DNA from: CAYTZN01 sp964442495 | GTDB lineage: Bacteria > Pseudomonadota > Gammaproteobacteria > Legionellales > Legionellaceae | Direction: 5' to 3' | Length of the DNA stretch: 64,000 nt | Assembly (NCBI GenBank): GCA_964442495.1 | Contig: CAYTZN010000011.1 | Coordinates: 1 to 64,000 of the forward strand | Shown here: positions 42,830 to 51,358 of the stretch, in pieces | Position numbering within the stretch: position 1 is the first letter of the stretch | Layout: each line of letters opens with the position of its first letter | The notes under the pieces: generated by a model | Database searches by the model: none | What the model was told of the DNA's origin: nothing | The model's input: only the letters and a program-made list of their open reading frames with translations | Made by a program: the position numbers and the translations under genes

Positions 42830-42857
42830 TTGTTTATCGACTTTAGCCAATTATACT
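42830..42857 (+). promoter_or_regulatory. Candidate promoter upstream of the esterase gene
   Basis: TTGTTT (42830-42835), 16-nt spacer, TATACT (42852-42857). It could drive the small ORF and the esterase-ratA-rnfH genes, about 215 nt downstream. A long A/T hairpin-like run (AAAAAAAGATTTTTTTTT, 42879-42896) lies between. Confidence 0.35.
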
Positions 42858-42978
42858 GCCAAGTCCAATCGATACATCAAAAAAAGATTTTTTTTTGGTG
42901 ATTTTACACGGTGAGCTCATCTGTATTGTATAGCGTGTCTATAAAAGGTTTAGTTATAAGACTATTGTGAGGCATTTT

Positions 42979-43083
42979 ATGCTTAAACATTCGATACGTT
43001 TGTCTTGGATAACTCTCATTCAACTTGCTATGAGGACACGCTTTGGCGATAATTTGCCTTTTTGTTTGGAGACATGCTGTTGA
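42979..43083 (+). CDS. Possible leader ORF of 34 codons
   Basis: ATG at 42979 with TGTGAGG 7 nt upstream. It encodes MLKHSIRLSWITLIQLAMRT and ends FCLETCC, and its TGA lies 5 nt past the esterase ATG in another frame. The good ribosome site and the overlap suggest translational coupling, whereas the esterase itself has a poorly spaced site. No family is recognised; it may be chance. Confidence 0.3.
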   Translation: MLKHSIRLSWITLIQLAMRTRFGDNLPFCLETCC

Positions 43084-43754
43084 CTGTTTATATGAAAGAG
43101 CCAGAGCAAAAAGCTGTTGCTTGTGTTCTCTGGATGCATGGCTTGGGGGCTGATGCACAAGACATGGCAGGCTTGGCCACTGAGTTGCCTATAAAGGCGC
43201 CTGTTCGTCATGTGTTTATTGATGCGCCAGTGCGTCCGGTAACGTTGAATAACCAAATGCCTATGCGCGCATGGTATGATATTGTTGGTGTTAATTTTAC
43301 CGATAGAGAGGATTATCTTGGGATCTCGCATTCTGAGGCTATTATTCGCGAAGTTTTTGAGGGGCAGTTGCGAGAGGGGTTTAGGTCTGAGCAGATATTT
43401 TTCGCGGGATTTTCTCAAGGTGGGGCAATGGCGCTTTTTACGGGGTTGCAAACGTCGTCACCTATTGCAGGAATTATTGCACTATCGTCTTATTTTCCAT
43501 GTGCGTCTCGATGCAATGTCTTATTGAATAAAGAAACACCTCTATTTTTGGGCGTTGGAAAATACGATCCTCTCGTCTTGCCAGCGTGGGCGAATTTAAC
43601 AATCCATACGTTGCAAAGCAAAGGGTTTCACAATATAACGCGCCATGATTATCCCATGGAGCACTCTATATGCCTTGAGGAAATCAATGATTTAGCGGTG
43701 TGGCTAGACACACAAGTGGCACTAATTCACCATGGTGATGGGAGCGTAAAATGA
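43074..43754 (+). CDS. Carboxylesterase/phospholipase (EstB-type alpha/beta hydrolase)
   Basis: About 226 residues of the acyl-protein thioesterase/carboxylesterase group. CVLWMHGLGADAQD near the N-terminus, nucleophile Ser in FFAGFSQGGAM, the acid in GKYDPLV and His in YPMEHSICLEE form the triad. No signal peptide. I take ATG 43074; TTG 43062 and ATG 43092 are alternatives. It overlaps ratA by 4 nt. Confidence 0.88.
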   Translation: MLLTVYMKEPEQKAVACVLWMHGLGADAQDMAGLATELPIKAPVRHVFIDAPVRPVTLNNQMPMRAWYDIVGVNFTDREDYLGISHSEAIIREVFEGQLREGFRSEQIFFAGFSQGGAMALFTGLQTSSPIAGIIALSSYFPCASRCNVLLNKETPLFLGVGKYDPLVLPAWANLTIHTLQSKGFHNITRHDYPMEHSICLEEINDLAVWLDTQVALIHHGDGSVK

Positions 43755-44179
43755 CCGTAGTTAAAAAATCACGAGAAGTACCTTATTCGTGCGAACAAAT
43801 GTACACATTAGTGAATGATATTGAGCGATATGGGGAATTTTTACCATATTTTGCTGAAAGTGTGGTGCACCATCGTGATGAGGATGAGGTGCAGGCCACG
43901 TTGAGCATAAATGCTGCCGGAATGACGAAATCCTTCACCACTCGCAATCGGCTACAAGCCAACAAAATGATTGAGTTACGTTTGGTGGATGGCCCATTTA
44001 ATCATTTGGAAGGCTTTTGGCGCTTTGATGAAACAGAGAAAGGTTGTTTGATTTCATTTGACTTAGAATTTGAGTTTGCAGGGCGAATGGTTTCCATGTT
44101 GTTAGGTCCTGTTTTTGAGCAAGTAACGGATAAGATGGTGGATGCGTTTTGTGGTAGGGCTGAGGCTTTATATGGTTGA
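43751..44179 (+). CDS. ratA: RatA-type START-domain protein
   Basis: 142 residues of the RatA/PasT/Coq10-like family: SREVPYSCEQMYTLVNDIER and ISFDLEFEFAGRMVSMLLG are characteristic. In E. coli the protein has been reported to block 70S formation; relatives bind ubiquinone-like lipids, so its primary role is unsettled. It overlaps both neighbours, and rnfH (RatB) follows as in E. coli. Confidence 0.92.
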   Translation: MTVVKKSREVPYSCEQMYTLVNDIERYGEFLPYFAESVVHHRDEDEVQATLSINAAGMTKSFTTRNRLQANKMIELRLVDGPFNHLEGFWRFDETEKGCLISFDLEFEFAGRMVSMLLGPVFEQVTDKMVDAFCGRAEALYG

Positions 44180-44444
44180 TGTTGAGTTGCTTTATATTCC
44201 AGGGTCTCAAGAAGTTGTGCATTGTTGGTTAACAGTAGCGGCAGGTGCTACGGTTTCTGATGTATTGCTGGCGTCTGGTGTGCTGGCGACGCATCCGGAA
44301 GTGAAAGGCATGCCCGTTGGTATTTTTTCTACGTTGGTCACTTTAGATATGAAGGTTAAATCGGGCGATAGGGTTGAAATTTATAGATCATTGTTGGTTG
44401 ATCCTAAAGAAAAACGACGTCAACGAGCTCGGCTAACACGTTAA
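44172..44444 (+). CDS. rnfH: RnfH/RatB family ubiquitin-fold protein
   Basis: 90 residues, beta-grasp fold. VDVELLYIPGSQEVVHCWLT and the C-terminal VEIYRSLLVDPKEKRRQRAR are typical. ATG 44172 is chosen over the earlier in-frame GTG because GAGG lies 6-7 nt upstream; it overlaps ratA by 8 nt. Function unknown beyond the ratA association. Confidence 0.92.
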   Translation: MVDVELLYIPGSQEVVHCWLTVAAGATVSDVLLASGVLATHPEVKGMPVGIFSTLVTLDMKVKSGDRVEIYRSLLVDPKEKRRQRARLTR

Positions 44445-44447
44445 AAT

Positions 44448-44472
44448 AGCCAGAGCTTAGCTCGCTCTGGCT
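44448..44472 (+). terminator. Terminator after rnfH
   Basis: AGCCAGAGC (44448-44456) pairs perfectly with GCTCTGGCT (44464-44472) around a 7-nt loop. The following tract is only moderately T-rich, so strength is uncertain. Confidence 0.65.
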
Positions 44473-44626
44473 GTATGCTTTATATCCGATTGCGACATTT
44501 CATTTCGATGTTGTCTTCTATGGTTGGCATTTGCTCTAAAATGTTAGGCATATAGGGTATTAGCACATCCATGTCTATAGCATTTACGTGGGCCTATGCG
44601 TTAAGATGTGGATAATATAAATACAA

Positions 44627-44941
44627 TTAAGGCTTATGTTCAATACGTGAAAGTACGCCATTTTTAAAATATAGACTCAGGTTTTGAACCTTCATGGCGC
44701 CACCACCTTTGCGCCACGTAAACGCATAATCCCATCGGTCATTATTAAACATAGGGCTCATTAAACTTGTACCCATGAGTATAGCCGCATCATCTTTGCT
44801 CATTCCTATTTTTAGTCGTTCTAATTTTGCAGCAGGAAGTAAATTTCCTTGTTGGACAATCCGTCGTGAAAAGTCATACGATGCGCAGTTAGACAGGGAG
44901 AGTATTAGGGTGATGCTGATAAGAAGATTTCTAAATTGCAT
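44627..44941 (-). CDS. bamE: BamE outer-membrane assembly lipoprotein
   Basis: BamE is a lipoprotein of the BAM beta-barrel assembly machine. MQFRNLLISITLILSLSNC is a lipoprotein signal ending in LSNC. The mature part has LKIGMSKDDAAILMGTSLMS and the DRWDYAFTW core of the family. I use ATG 44941 (104 residues) since upstream codons would precede the signal peptide. It converges with rnfH; fur, its usual divergent partner, lies 4 kb away. Confidence 0.93.
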   Translation of the reverse strand: MQFRNLLISITLILSLSNCASYDFSRRIVQQGNLLPAAKLERLKIGMSKDDAAILMGTSLMSPMFNNDRWDYAFTWRKGGGAMKVQNLSLYFKNGVLSRIEHKP

Positions 44942-45024
44942 ATGTTTGTCCGTAGTAAAAAACCTCGTCATCATACCACGCAATTTCTTGAAAGGCAGTG
45001 AGCGAGCTATAAATATGGCTATCT

Positions 45025-46515
45025 TTATACACCAGAGAAGTTCTTTTTAAAACGATAAAGTGTATAAGTGCTTCCCTGAAAATGGCAGGTTTTAATTTCT
45101 GTTAAATTCATAAGGATGTTATTGGGAATCAAAGCAGGTTCATTGGCATCAATAACCAGATAGCTTTCATGCTCGTGGGATAAGAGCGCGTCAAGCACCA
45201 GGGGATCAACGGTGGTTTGTAATTTCCCTGCGCTATAGAATTGAGCTGAAAACTTTGCTTTTAAATTGCTGGTCCAGTAAATAAGAGAGCTTCCTTTGGG
45301 GGGATGTTGACTTTTCCAAAGGGTCATAACCTCTTTTTGTGATTTAGATAGTAACTGTGGCTCAAAAACAAATAAGGCCGTGATTATTAATAAAATAATC
45401 CCTGATGATGCCGCTGCAAAAACATAGGTTTTTTTAAACAATAAGGATACGGCAGTCCGATGATAAAGTGTCGCAAAAAGCACTGAAAATGCGGGTAGAC
45501 TTGGGAGCACATATGGCCAAATGATATTTTTAGCCATAGTAAAGAAGAGCAAAGGCATTAAGAAGCAGAGAAACCAATAACTTAGCCATCCGTTTTTATC
45601 CTGTTTTAAAAGGACGGGGATTTTTTTTGCGTGGTGGCCTAACCAAATAAAAACGCCTAAGGTCCATGGGATAATACCTATGAATGTGTAGACCCAAATC
45701 ATGCCTAAGGGGGCAATGTGGGCGCCACCGTACTTATCACCTTGCCATCCCCCTTGTAAAAACCGACCAAAATGTTCACCCATGATAAAATAATTTAAAA
45801 ATCCTGGAGTACGGGATTCAGCTAATAGGTACCAAGGTAGAGCAATTAAAAGTAGAAGCAAACTTCCACTTATCCATGGTAGCTGTGTCCAGAGTGTGCG
45901 CCATTGCTGATGAAGTAGCACCCATAAAAAAATGGGCATGCCGGTAAGGATGAGCACCAAAGGCCCCTTGGCAAGCAAGCCCAGGCCTAGCCCGATAAAA
46001 AACACATAACGCCACATCGACTCTTTTTCAACCACGCTTTTCCAAAAAGCAACGAGGGTCAGCGTGGTACAAAAAAGAAGGGATGGGTCGGTCATGACGG
46101 CGCCCATGTTTAAAAGAAAGGCGAGGCTTGAGGTGAGCACAAGGATGGTCGTTGCAGCAATGAGGGGGCCTCCCTGTTTTTTGGTAACATTCCATAAGAG
46201 CCCAATAATGCCAAGTGATAAAATAAAGCTTGGAAGGCGAGCTGCAAATTCATTTACGCCCAATAGCTTCATTGAAAGCGCAGATAACCAAAATGATAAA
46301 GGGGGCTTCGCCCAAAAGGGGGTTATATAGTCATGCAGGGGGGTGACCCAGTTGCCGGTTTCTAACATTTTCCTTGCAATTTCCGCATAGCGTGCTTCGG
46401 TAGTGTCATTGAGTGGAATAAAATACATCGCTATCAGGCGGCAAATGAGTAAAAAAATCAATGCCATCATGATTTGGCTATGCAAAGAAGTTGTTTTTGA
46501 GCGCCATGTTTTCAT
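45025..46515 (-). CDS. ArnT/PMT-family membrane glycosyltransferase
   Basis: 496 residues with a dozen hydrophobic segments. The first periplasmic loop carries DTTEARYAEIARKM and ITPFWAKPPLSFWLSALSM, the acidic catalytic region of ArnT-type transferases that move a sugar from undecaprenyl phosphate to lipid A or other targets. It is last in the module GtrB-GtrA-YdjC-ArnT, 9 nt after the deacetylase gene. The likely donor is a deacetylated hexosamine on undecaprenyl phosphate (inference). Confidence 0.87.
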   Translation of the reverse strand: MKTWRSKTTSLHSQIMMALIFLLICRLIAMYFIPLNDTTEARYAEIARKMLETGNWVTPLHDYITPFWAKPPLSFWLSALSMKLLGVNEFAARLPSFILSLGIIGLLWNVTKKQGGPLIAATTILVLTSSLAFLLNMGAVMTDPSLLFCTTLTLVAFWKSVVEKESMWRYVFFIGLGLGLLAKGPLVLILTGMPIFLWVLLHQQWRTLWTQLPWISGSLLLLLIALPWYLLAESRTPGFLNYFIMGEHFGRFLQGGWQGDKYGGAHIAPLGMIWVYTFIGIIPWTLGVFIWLGHHAKKIPVLLKQDKNGWLSYWFLCFLMPLLFFTMAKNIIWPYVLPSLPAFSVLFATLYHRTAVSLLFKKTYVFAAASSGIILLIITALFVFEPQLLSKSQKEVMTLWKSQHPPKGSSLIYWTSNLKAKFSAQFYSAGKLQTTVDPLVLDALLSHEHESYLVIDANEPALIPNNILMNLTEIKTCHFQGSTYTLYRFKKNFSGV

Positions 46516-46524
46516 GAAAAAATC

Positions 46525-47346
46525 CTAGGGTTTACAGCGAAGTTGGAATGACTTTTCATTTAAATCCATTGTGTATTGTTCACTCATAAAGTAATCAAAT
46601 TCAAAGACGCGATTTTGATAGAGCGGGTCATCTTTATCGGTTGATGTCATGCCGGGATGGCACATGATGAGTCCGCCATCCTGACTGATAGTTAAAAACT
46701 CCTTAAAATATTTCCTATAATTTTGGCCATGGTTAAAATTATAAATGCCGGCAAAACTTGTGTTGGTAGGAATTTTTAATGTTTCTAGTAAATGTTTAAA
46801 CCTAATGCCTCCTAATAAAGGAATGCATTGGCGTTTAGGCGCGCCTTTTAGGGAAGCAAAATCACGCCAGCCATTACTTGTGCTGCGTAAAAAAGAGGGC
46901 AGTTGGCCCTGCTGATGTATACGCAGCAAGCTTTCTCTTATCATGGGGAGTTGATGAACGTGTTGGTGCCCATCAATAAAGTCAGGTGCCATCCCGATAG
47001 CATTAGTGAAGACCTCTAGCTGGGCTTTGATTTCAGATTCAAGTGTTGCTAGATGCAGTGTTCTTAGATAGCTTTTTTTTAAGATATCACTTAAGCCACT
47101 AAATTGTGGTCCGTAGTGATTTTGCCAAGGGGTACTTAAAGGGCGCCCATGTGTTAAATTAAAATGAAGCCCAATGTATGTGTTGGTTCGAAGGCACGTT
47201 AACTCTTGCTGTAGCTCAGGCCAAAGGGGGGAGGTTACCATGCAGCTTATGGTGTTTAATTTACCCTTCTTTGCTAAATTCAAAATCCCTTCTGAAATGA
47301 AAATGTTTTGTGCAAAATCATCGGCACAGAGGAGTAGGTTTTTCAT
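46525..47346 (-). CDS. YdjC/ChbG-family carbohydrate deacetylase (NaxD/HpnK-like)
   Basis: 273 residues. Metal ligands are visible as LLCADDFAQN (Asp), GLHFNLTHGRPL (His) and FIDGHQHVHQLP (His). The family removes N-acetyl groups from sugars; in Francisella the member NaxD deacetylates undecaprenyl-phosphate-GalNAc before lipid A transfer. No signal peptide, consistent with cytosolic-side action. It starts in the gtrA-like stop (TAATG). Confidence 0.87.
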   Translation of the reverse strand: MKNLLLCADDFAQNIFISEGILNLAKKGKLNTISCMVTSPLWPELQQELTCLRTNTYIGLHFNLTHGRPLSTPWQNHYGPQFSGLSDILKKSYLRTLHLATLESEIKAQLEVFTNAIGMAPDFIDGHQHVHQLPMIRESLLRIHQQGQLPSFLRSTSNGWRDFASLKGAPKRQCIPLLGGIRFKHLLETLKIPTNTSFAGIYNFNHGQNYRKYFKEFLTISQDGGLIMCHPGMTSTDKDDPLYQNRVFEFDYFMSEQYTMDLNEKSFQLRCKP

Positions 47347-47750
47347 TAGGCAATCGTCTCAATGGGGCGTCGGTAAACGATATAGTTATTGAGTAAAAAT
47401 CCGCTAAGAATGTACCATATCATGGCAGAAAAAATAGCTAATAGATGGTGCAAGCCAATTGATTCTATCAATACATGTTCTATCATTTCTACAAGCATTA
47501 AATTTGTAAAATTAATCAATAAAAACATGCCTAGTCGCTTTAGGGTATGCCCTTTGGCATCAAATGTGTAACGTAGATTCATGAAAAAACTAAACAAAAT
47601 GCTAATGCTGTAACCCATGGCCGTATAGGCTAAATAACCTAAGCCGGCGGTTGCACCTACATACATGATGAAAAAACAAAGTAGGGTGTTCAGAACGCCT
47701 ACGAGAAGATAGTTGTAAAATGGTTTAATCAGCGTGGTGAAGGCTTTCAT
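47346..47750 (-). CDS. GtrA-family small membrane protein (putative flippase)
   Basis: 134 residues with four hydrophobic helices: YNYLLVGVLNTLLCFFIMYV, then YLAYTAMGYSISILFSFFMN, followed by RYTFDAKG and two more. GtrA proteins are proposed to flip undecaprenyl-linked sugars. It overlaps the glycosyltransferase gene upstream by 26 nt. Confidence 0.88.
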   Translation of the reverse strand: MKAFTTLIKPFYNYLLVGVLNTLLCFFIMYVGATAGLGYLAYTAMGYSISILFSFFMNLRYTFDAKGHTLKRLGMFLLINFTNLMLVEMIEHVLIESIGLHHLLAIFSAMIWYILSGFLLNNYIVYRRPIETIA

Positions 47751-48687
47751 AGGTTATTTCTTGTTTGATGTTGTATAAAGGGCGGTTTTTACTTTCGACA
47801 AGAATACGACTAATGTATTCGGATATAATGGCCAAAAATAAAAATAGAACCGAAAAGAGTCCTGAGGTTAGGAAAATGACCGAGGCAATGCCGTCAGCTA
47901 ATTGTTGATGTGTAAAAAGTTTTTCAATTAATATAAATCCTGCATAACACATCATTATCCCACTAATAAAAATAGACAAGCATGACATGGCTCTAAGAGG
48001 GCGGGATGAAAATCCAATGATAGAGTCTAGTGATAAATTTATTAGTTGTAGGATGTTATATTTACTTTTACCTGCAACCCTTGGTAAACAATGGTAAGGA
48101 ACTTGCGCTGATTTAAACCCTACATAGGCAAACATCATGATCAGGTGGCGATCATTTTCGCGCATTTTCTTGAGGGATTCGACCACTTTTTTGCTAAGAA
48201 GACGAAAATTCCCGGTGTCGGCAGATAAATCAAACCCTGTCATTTTACGAGCGACACCATAAAAAACATAAGCAGTTACCCTTTTTAGCCAGGGGTCGTG
48301 CTCACGGTTGGTTCGAGAGGCGGACACTACATCATAGCCCTCAAAGGCTTTCTCTACCAAGTCTGGAATAAGTTCAGGGGGGTGCTGCAAATCGGTATCC
48401 ATTAAAATCACATAATCACCTGTGGCATGATCAAATCCTGCTGTTGATGCAATTTCATGCCCATAGTTTCTTGAAAAGGAGATTAATTTAATAAAAGGGT
48501 GTTTTTCTATATAAGGAAGACAGTGAGCAACGGTTTGATCAGTGGAGCCGTCATCAATTAAAATCAATTCATAATTTTTAAATTGGCGTTCGAACACCTG
48601 AGTTATTTTTTCAATGTATGCGCCTATTAGCATTTCTTCATTATACATGGGCGCTATTACAGAAATTTTAATATTTTCAAACGGCAT
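47725..48687 (-). CDS. GtrB/DPM-type family 2 glycosyltransferase
   Basis: 320 residues. The GT2 domain has ISVIAPMYNEEMLIGAYIEK, LILIDDGSTDQTV, and the metal-binding DTDLQHPPE; two C-terminal membrane helices near 232-252 and 268-295 anchor it. Such enzymes make undecaprenyl-phosphate sugars from nucleotide sugars. First gene of the four-gene module. Confidence 0.92.
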   Translation of the reverse strand: MPFENIKISVIAPMYNEEMLIGAYIEKITQVFERQFKNYELILIDDGSTDQTVAHCLPYIEKHPFIKLISFSRNYGHEIASTAGFDHATGDYVILMDTDLQHPPELIPDLVEKAFEGYDVVSASRTNREHDPWLKRVTAYVFYGVARKMTGFDLSADTGNFRLLSKKVVESLKKMRENDRHLIMMFAYVGFKSAQVPYHCLPRVAGKSKYNILQLINLSLDSIIGFSSRPLRAMSCLSIFISGIMMCYAGFILIEKLFTHQQLADGIASVIFLTSGLFSVLFLFLAIISEYISRILVESKNRPLYNIKQEITYESLHHAD

Positions 48688-49010
48688 GATGTTTCGTAGG
48701 AAATAGGTAGTCTCGCATGATTACTGTCGGCGCTTTATTAGTCAATAGAATTTCGAAAATATCCGGGCTTACGGTTGTGCAATAAGGAGCACTCATCTCC
48801 TTTTATTTGAGCATAAACCGCGGCTTGTCGGCGGTATCCACGAGACCTCTGTATGCCGCAGATAAGTCTAAGGCCAATCGAGTCAAAGACAAGTCTCTTT
48901 GTCTTTATAAGTCCTCGCAGGCTCTAAGCTTGCGGGGGTGGTTGTAACATCTTTCCCATCATGGCTATTATGTTACACTGGACAAAATTACATGCCTAAA
49001 AGGAGGCTTT
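48688..49010 (+). other. Structured intergenic region between the glycosyltransferase and fur
   Basis: No ORF. Several stem-loops follow each other: AAGGAG/CTCCTT (48784-48802, then TTATTT), ACCGC/GCGGT around 48820, AAAGACAA/TTGTCTTT (48885-48906, perfect 8 bp), and CCTCGCA/TGCGGGG (48913-48937). Then comes AT-rich DNA with a possible -10 TACACT (48974-48979) for fur. No clear Fur box was seen. The density of stems suggests an RNA element or a small RNA gene. Confidence 0.4.
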
Positions 49011-49427
49011 GTGGAAGAAAGTCAGCAATTAAAAGATGCTGGGTTAAAAATAACCATGCCGCGCCTCAAGGTACTCCAAATTCTTGAGCAATCTACCGAG
49101 CATCATTTAAGTGCTGAAGACGTTTATAAAGCGCTCCTGGAAATGGGCGAAGATGTGGGTTTAGCTACTGTTTACCGTGTGCTTACTCAATTTGAAGCGG
49201 CGGGGTTAATTCATCGGCATAATTTCGAAGGGGGATACTCCGTTTTTGAGCTCAGTCAGGGTGAGCATCATGATCATTTGGTTTGTATAAAATGCGGCCG
49301 CGTGGAAGAGTTTATTGATGACTTGATTGAGTCCCGCCAAAAAATGATTGCAGAACGTGCCGGTTTTAAAATGACAGCTCATGCTTTAAATATTTATGGT
49401 GTTTGTCCTGGTTGTCAGCCGTTATAG
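49011..49427 (+). CDS. fur: Ferric uptake regulator Fur
   Basis: Fur is the iron-responsive repressor. The winged-helix part includes GLKITMPRLKVLQILEQ and VGLATVYRVLTQFEAAGL; the regulatory domain has the metal motif GEHHDHLVCIKCGRVEEF and a second pair C132/C135. The 138 residues are standard. The start is GTG at 49011 behind a perfect AGGAGG. Its 3' end overlaps the convergent amidohydrolase by 6 nt. Confidence 0.97.
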   Translation: MEESQQLKDAGLKITMPRLKVLQILEQSTEHHLSAEDVYKALLEMGEDVGLATVYRVLTQFEAAGLIHRHNFEGGYSVFELSQGEHHDHLVCIKCGRVEEFIDDLIESRQKMIAERAGFKMTAHALNIYGVCPGCQPL

Positions 49428-50126
49428 TAATAACAGAAGTTCTTTTAGGCTTTTTGACAAAAGGGTAATCATCGTCTTTAGTGAGGTTTTATCTTTCACT
49501 AAAGACTGATTAACTTCTACTTCCATGCCTATGTAATCTTTTTCAGAGTACTTTTTTCGTAACGCGCTCGTAAAACCATCACTTGCACCGCGGTAAGGAT
49601 AGTTCATCCGCACACGATGGGTTCTGCTTTCTTCTGAAAGTAGCTTTTGCCATTGGCGAGCCACCTCTTTTTCACCATGACGCTTAGGATCATACAATAG
49701 TCCAATGCAAGCATTACGAGTAACCCCGTTAAAAATAGGGGTGAAGCTATGAACTGATAAATGGAATACTTGGTGGCCACTTTCAATAGCGTCTCTAATC
49801 ATGGTTTCACAACGAGTGCGGTAGGGTAAGTAGTAGTTATTAATGAGGTGTTGTTTTTCAGGTGCGGGCAAATCGCTAGTAAATTCTGAAAAGCAGTCAG
49901 CGCTGGTTAAGCTGCGGTTGCAATCTATCAACAGTCGAGAAATTGAGGCGGTGACATAATCACACTGACACGCTTGGCTTAAACTCAAGGTAATGTCCAA
50001 CGCACCAAAATCAATGGCACGATGCGTTTCCAGTAAAGCAGGTTCATTTTTAAATAATGACAGGTGAGAGGGGGGAACCGTATTTACGGCATGCTCACAG
50101 CTTAAAAATAGGAGAGTAGGTTTCAT
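49422..50126 (-). CDS. N-formylglutamate amidohydrolase family protein
   Basis: 234 residues of the FGase fold, zinc-dependent hydrolases related to M14 peptidases and ring-forming amidases. LFLSCEHAVNTVPP, HRAIDFGALDITLS, ISRLLIDCNRS and HLSVHSFTP carry the expected metal and substrate residues. Histidine-degradation genes are absent nearby; instead it overlaps the GCS2-type ligase by 4 nt, so it probably hydrolyses an amide or peptide bond in that pathway. Confidence 0.85.
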   Translation of the reverse strand: MKPTLLFLSCEHAVNTVPPSHLSLFKNEPALLETHRAIDFGALDITLSLSQACQCDYVTASISRLLIDCNRSLTSADCFSEFTSDLPAPEKQHLINNYYLPYRTRCETMIRDAIESGHQVFHLSVHSFTPIFNGVTRNACIGLLYDPKRHGEKEVARQWQKLLSEESRTHRVRMNYPYRGASDGFTSALRKKYSEKDYIGMEVEVNQSLVKDKTSLKTMITLLSKSLKELLLLL

Positions 50127-51358
50127 AAAGGTTTAAATTGTTGGTTTTGCAACAAACAATCTCCGAGTTGTCGATACACGTGGGTTAATTGTTGCTTACT
50201 GAAATCCGAGTTGCAGGCCTTTAAGATGCGTTGACTTAAATTGCCATGCTCCAAAATATGCATAAGCGCTTGTTGGGTTGTAGGGCTTAGTTCCTTGCTT
50301 ACACGTTCAATGAGTAAGGACCAGGCATCACGCACGGTCATTACACGCTTTTCAGGCAGTTGCCATTGCCTTAAGACATCGCGGTCGTCTATTTGAACGT
50401 CTAAACCGTCTTTAAGGGTGCGCTCGTAAATGTGCTTGAGCTTTTCTGTCGGACAGGGTGTGTTATTTGAAAATTCCACATGATTAGCACATAAGCTTTT
50501 AAGAATTGCATGGATAGCATACGCGATAGCCATGTCCGCATTGACACATTCTTGAGTATCAAGAATTCGAATTTCTAGGGCCTTGTGGGCAAATTTAGGA
50601 ATAGCTGCACGTGAATTTAACCACTCATGTTGTAATATACCCGTAGGATCAAAAGGGGCAATATCTCGATACATTGGTTGTAATATGTCTTGTTGGTATT
50701 GGGCTTCTGAAGTAATAAATTCAGGAATAATCTCACCACTAATAGACGGAATGCGTTTTTGATTATTGCTATAAAAAGAAAGTCTGGAATCCAATAGTCC
50801 CGTTTTTACACCATCCAAAATGGGGGTGCTTGCCGCGAGGGCTGGTAGCAAGGGAAGAAGCATCCTGACACTGTTGTGTAAAAGTGAAAACTCACTATCA
50901 TTTTGGAACGGTAAATTGACATGCATGCTTTGTAAATTAGCCCAACCATGGCCTTGGCAGTCAAAAATAGTGTTGTATTGTTGATAAATGGTTTCGTTAC
51001 CGTGTGGCCAGCGTTTTGTTTCTCGTAGGGGGTTCATCCAGGGATGAGCGCCTGTTGGTAATAATTGTAAATCATGCTGAAGAAGCACGGGTTGTAAATC
51101 AAGGATGGCTTTTTGAAATTGGTTTGCAACGGGGTGATGTGGTGGCTTGGGGCCATTGTTTTTCAATTCAAGCACGTGCATCACTAACTCATTGCTGGCA
51201 GCAATGTCGCCAAGAACAAACTCATTGACTTGTTGTCCCGCTAAGGCTTTTAAAATCAAATCGCTTTTTGGTTGCACTTCTAGTGTATCTTTATTTACCA
51301 ACATGTATTCAATTTCAATACCGAGCACTGAAAAAATCGGATAATTAGACATAGCCAT
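50123..51358 (-). CDS. Glutamate-cysteine ligase family 2 (GCS2/YbdK-like) carboxylate-amine ligase
   Basis: 411 residues. SVLGIEIEYMLVNKDT carries the metal-binding Glu residues of glutamine-synthetase-like ligases, and HVNLPFQNDSEFSLLHNSVR and LEIRILDTQECVNADMAIAY are typical for the family. It should use ATP to join an amino acid carboxylate to an amine. It overlaps the ATP-grasp gene by 14 nt. The substrate is unknown; the presence of a second ligase suggests an oligopeptide-like product. Confidence 0.85.
   Translation of the reverse strand: MAMSNYPIFSVLGIEIEYMLVNKDTLEVQPKSDLILKALAGQQVNEFVLGDIAASNELVMHVLELKNNGPKPPHHPVANQFQKAILDLQPVLLQHDLQLLPTGAHPWMNPLRETKRWPHGNETIYQQYNTIFDCQGHGWANLQSMHVNLPFQNDSEFSLLHNSVRMLLPLLPALAASTPILDGVKTGLLDSRLSFYSNNQKRIPSISGEIIPEFITSEAQYQQDILQPMYRDIAPFDPTGILQHEWLNSRAAIPKFAHKALEIRILDTQECVNADMAIAYAIHAILKSLCANHVEFSNNTPCPTEKLKHIYERTLKDGLDVQIDDRDVLRQWQLPEKRVMTVRDAWSLLIERVSKELSPTTQQALMHILEHGNLSQRILKACNSDFSKQQLTHVYRQLGDCLLQNQQFKPL

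Noticed and set aside
44480..44572. 30-codon minus ORF (MDVLIPYMPNILEQMPTIED...)
   Set aside because: It reads like a gene fragment but has no ribosome site and no upstream extension; a stop lies just before it.
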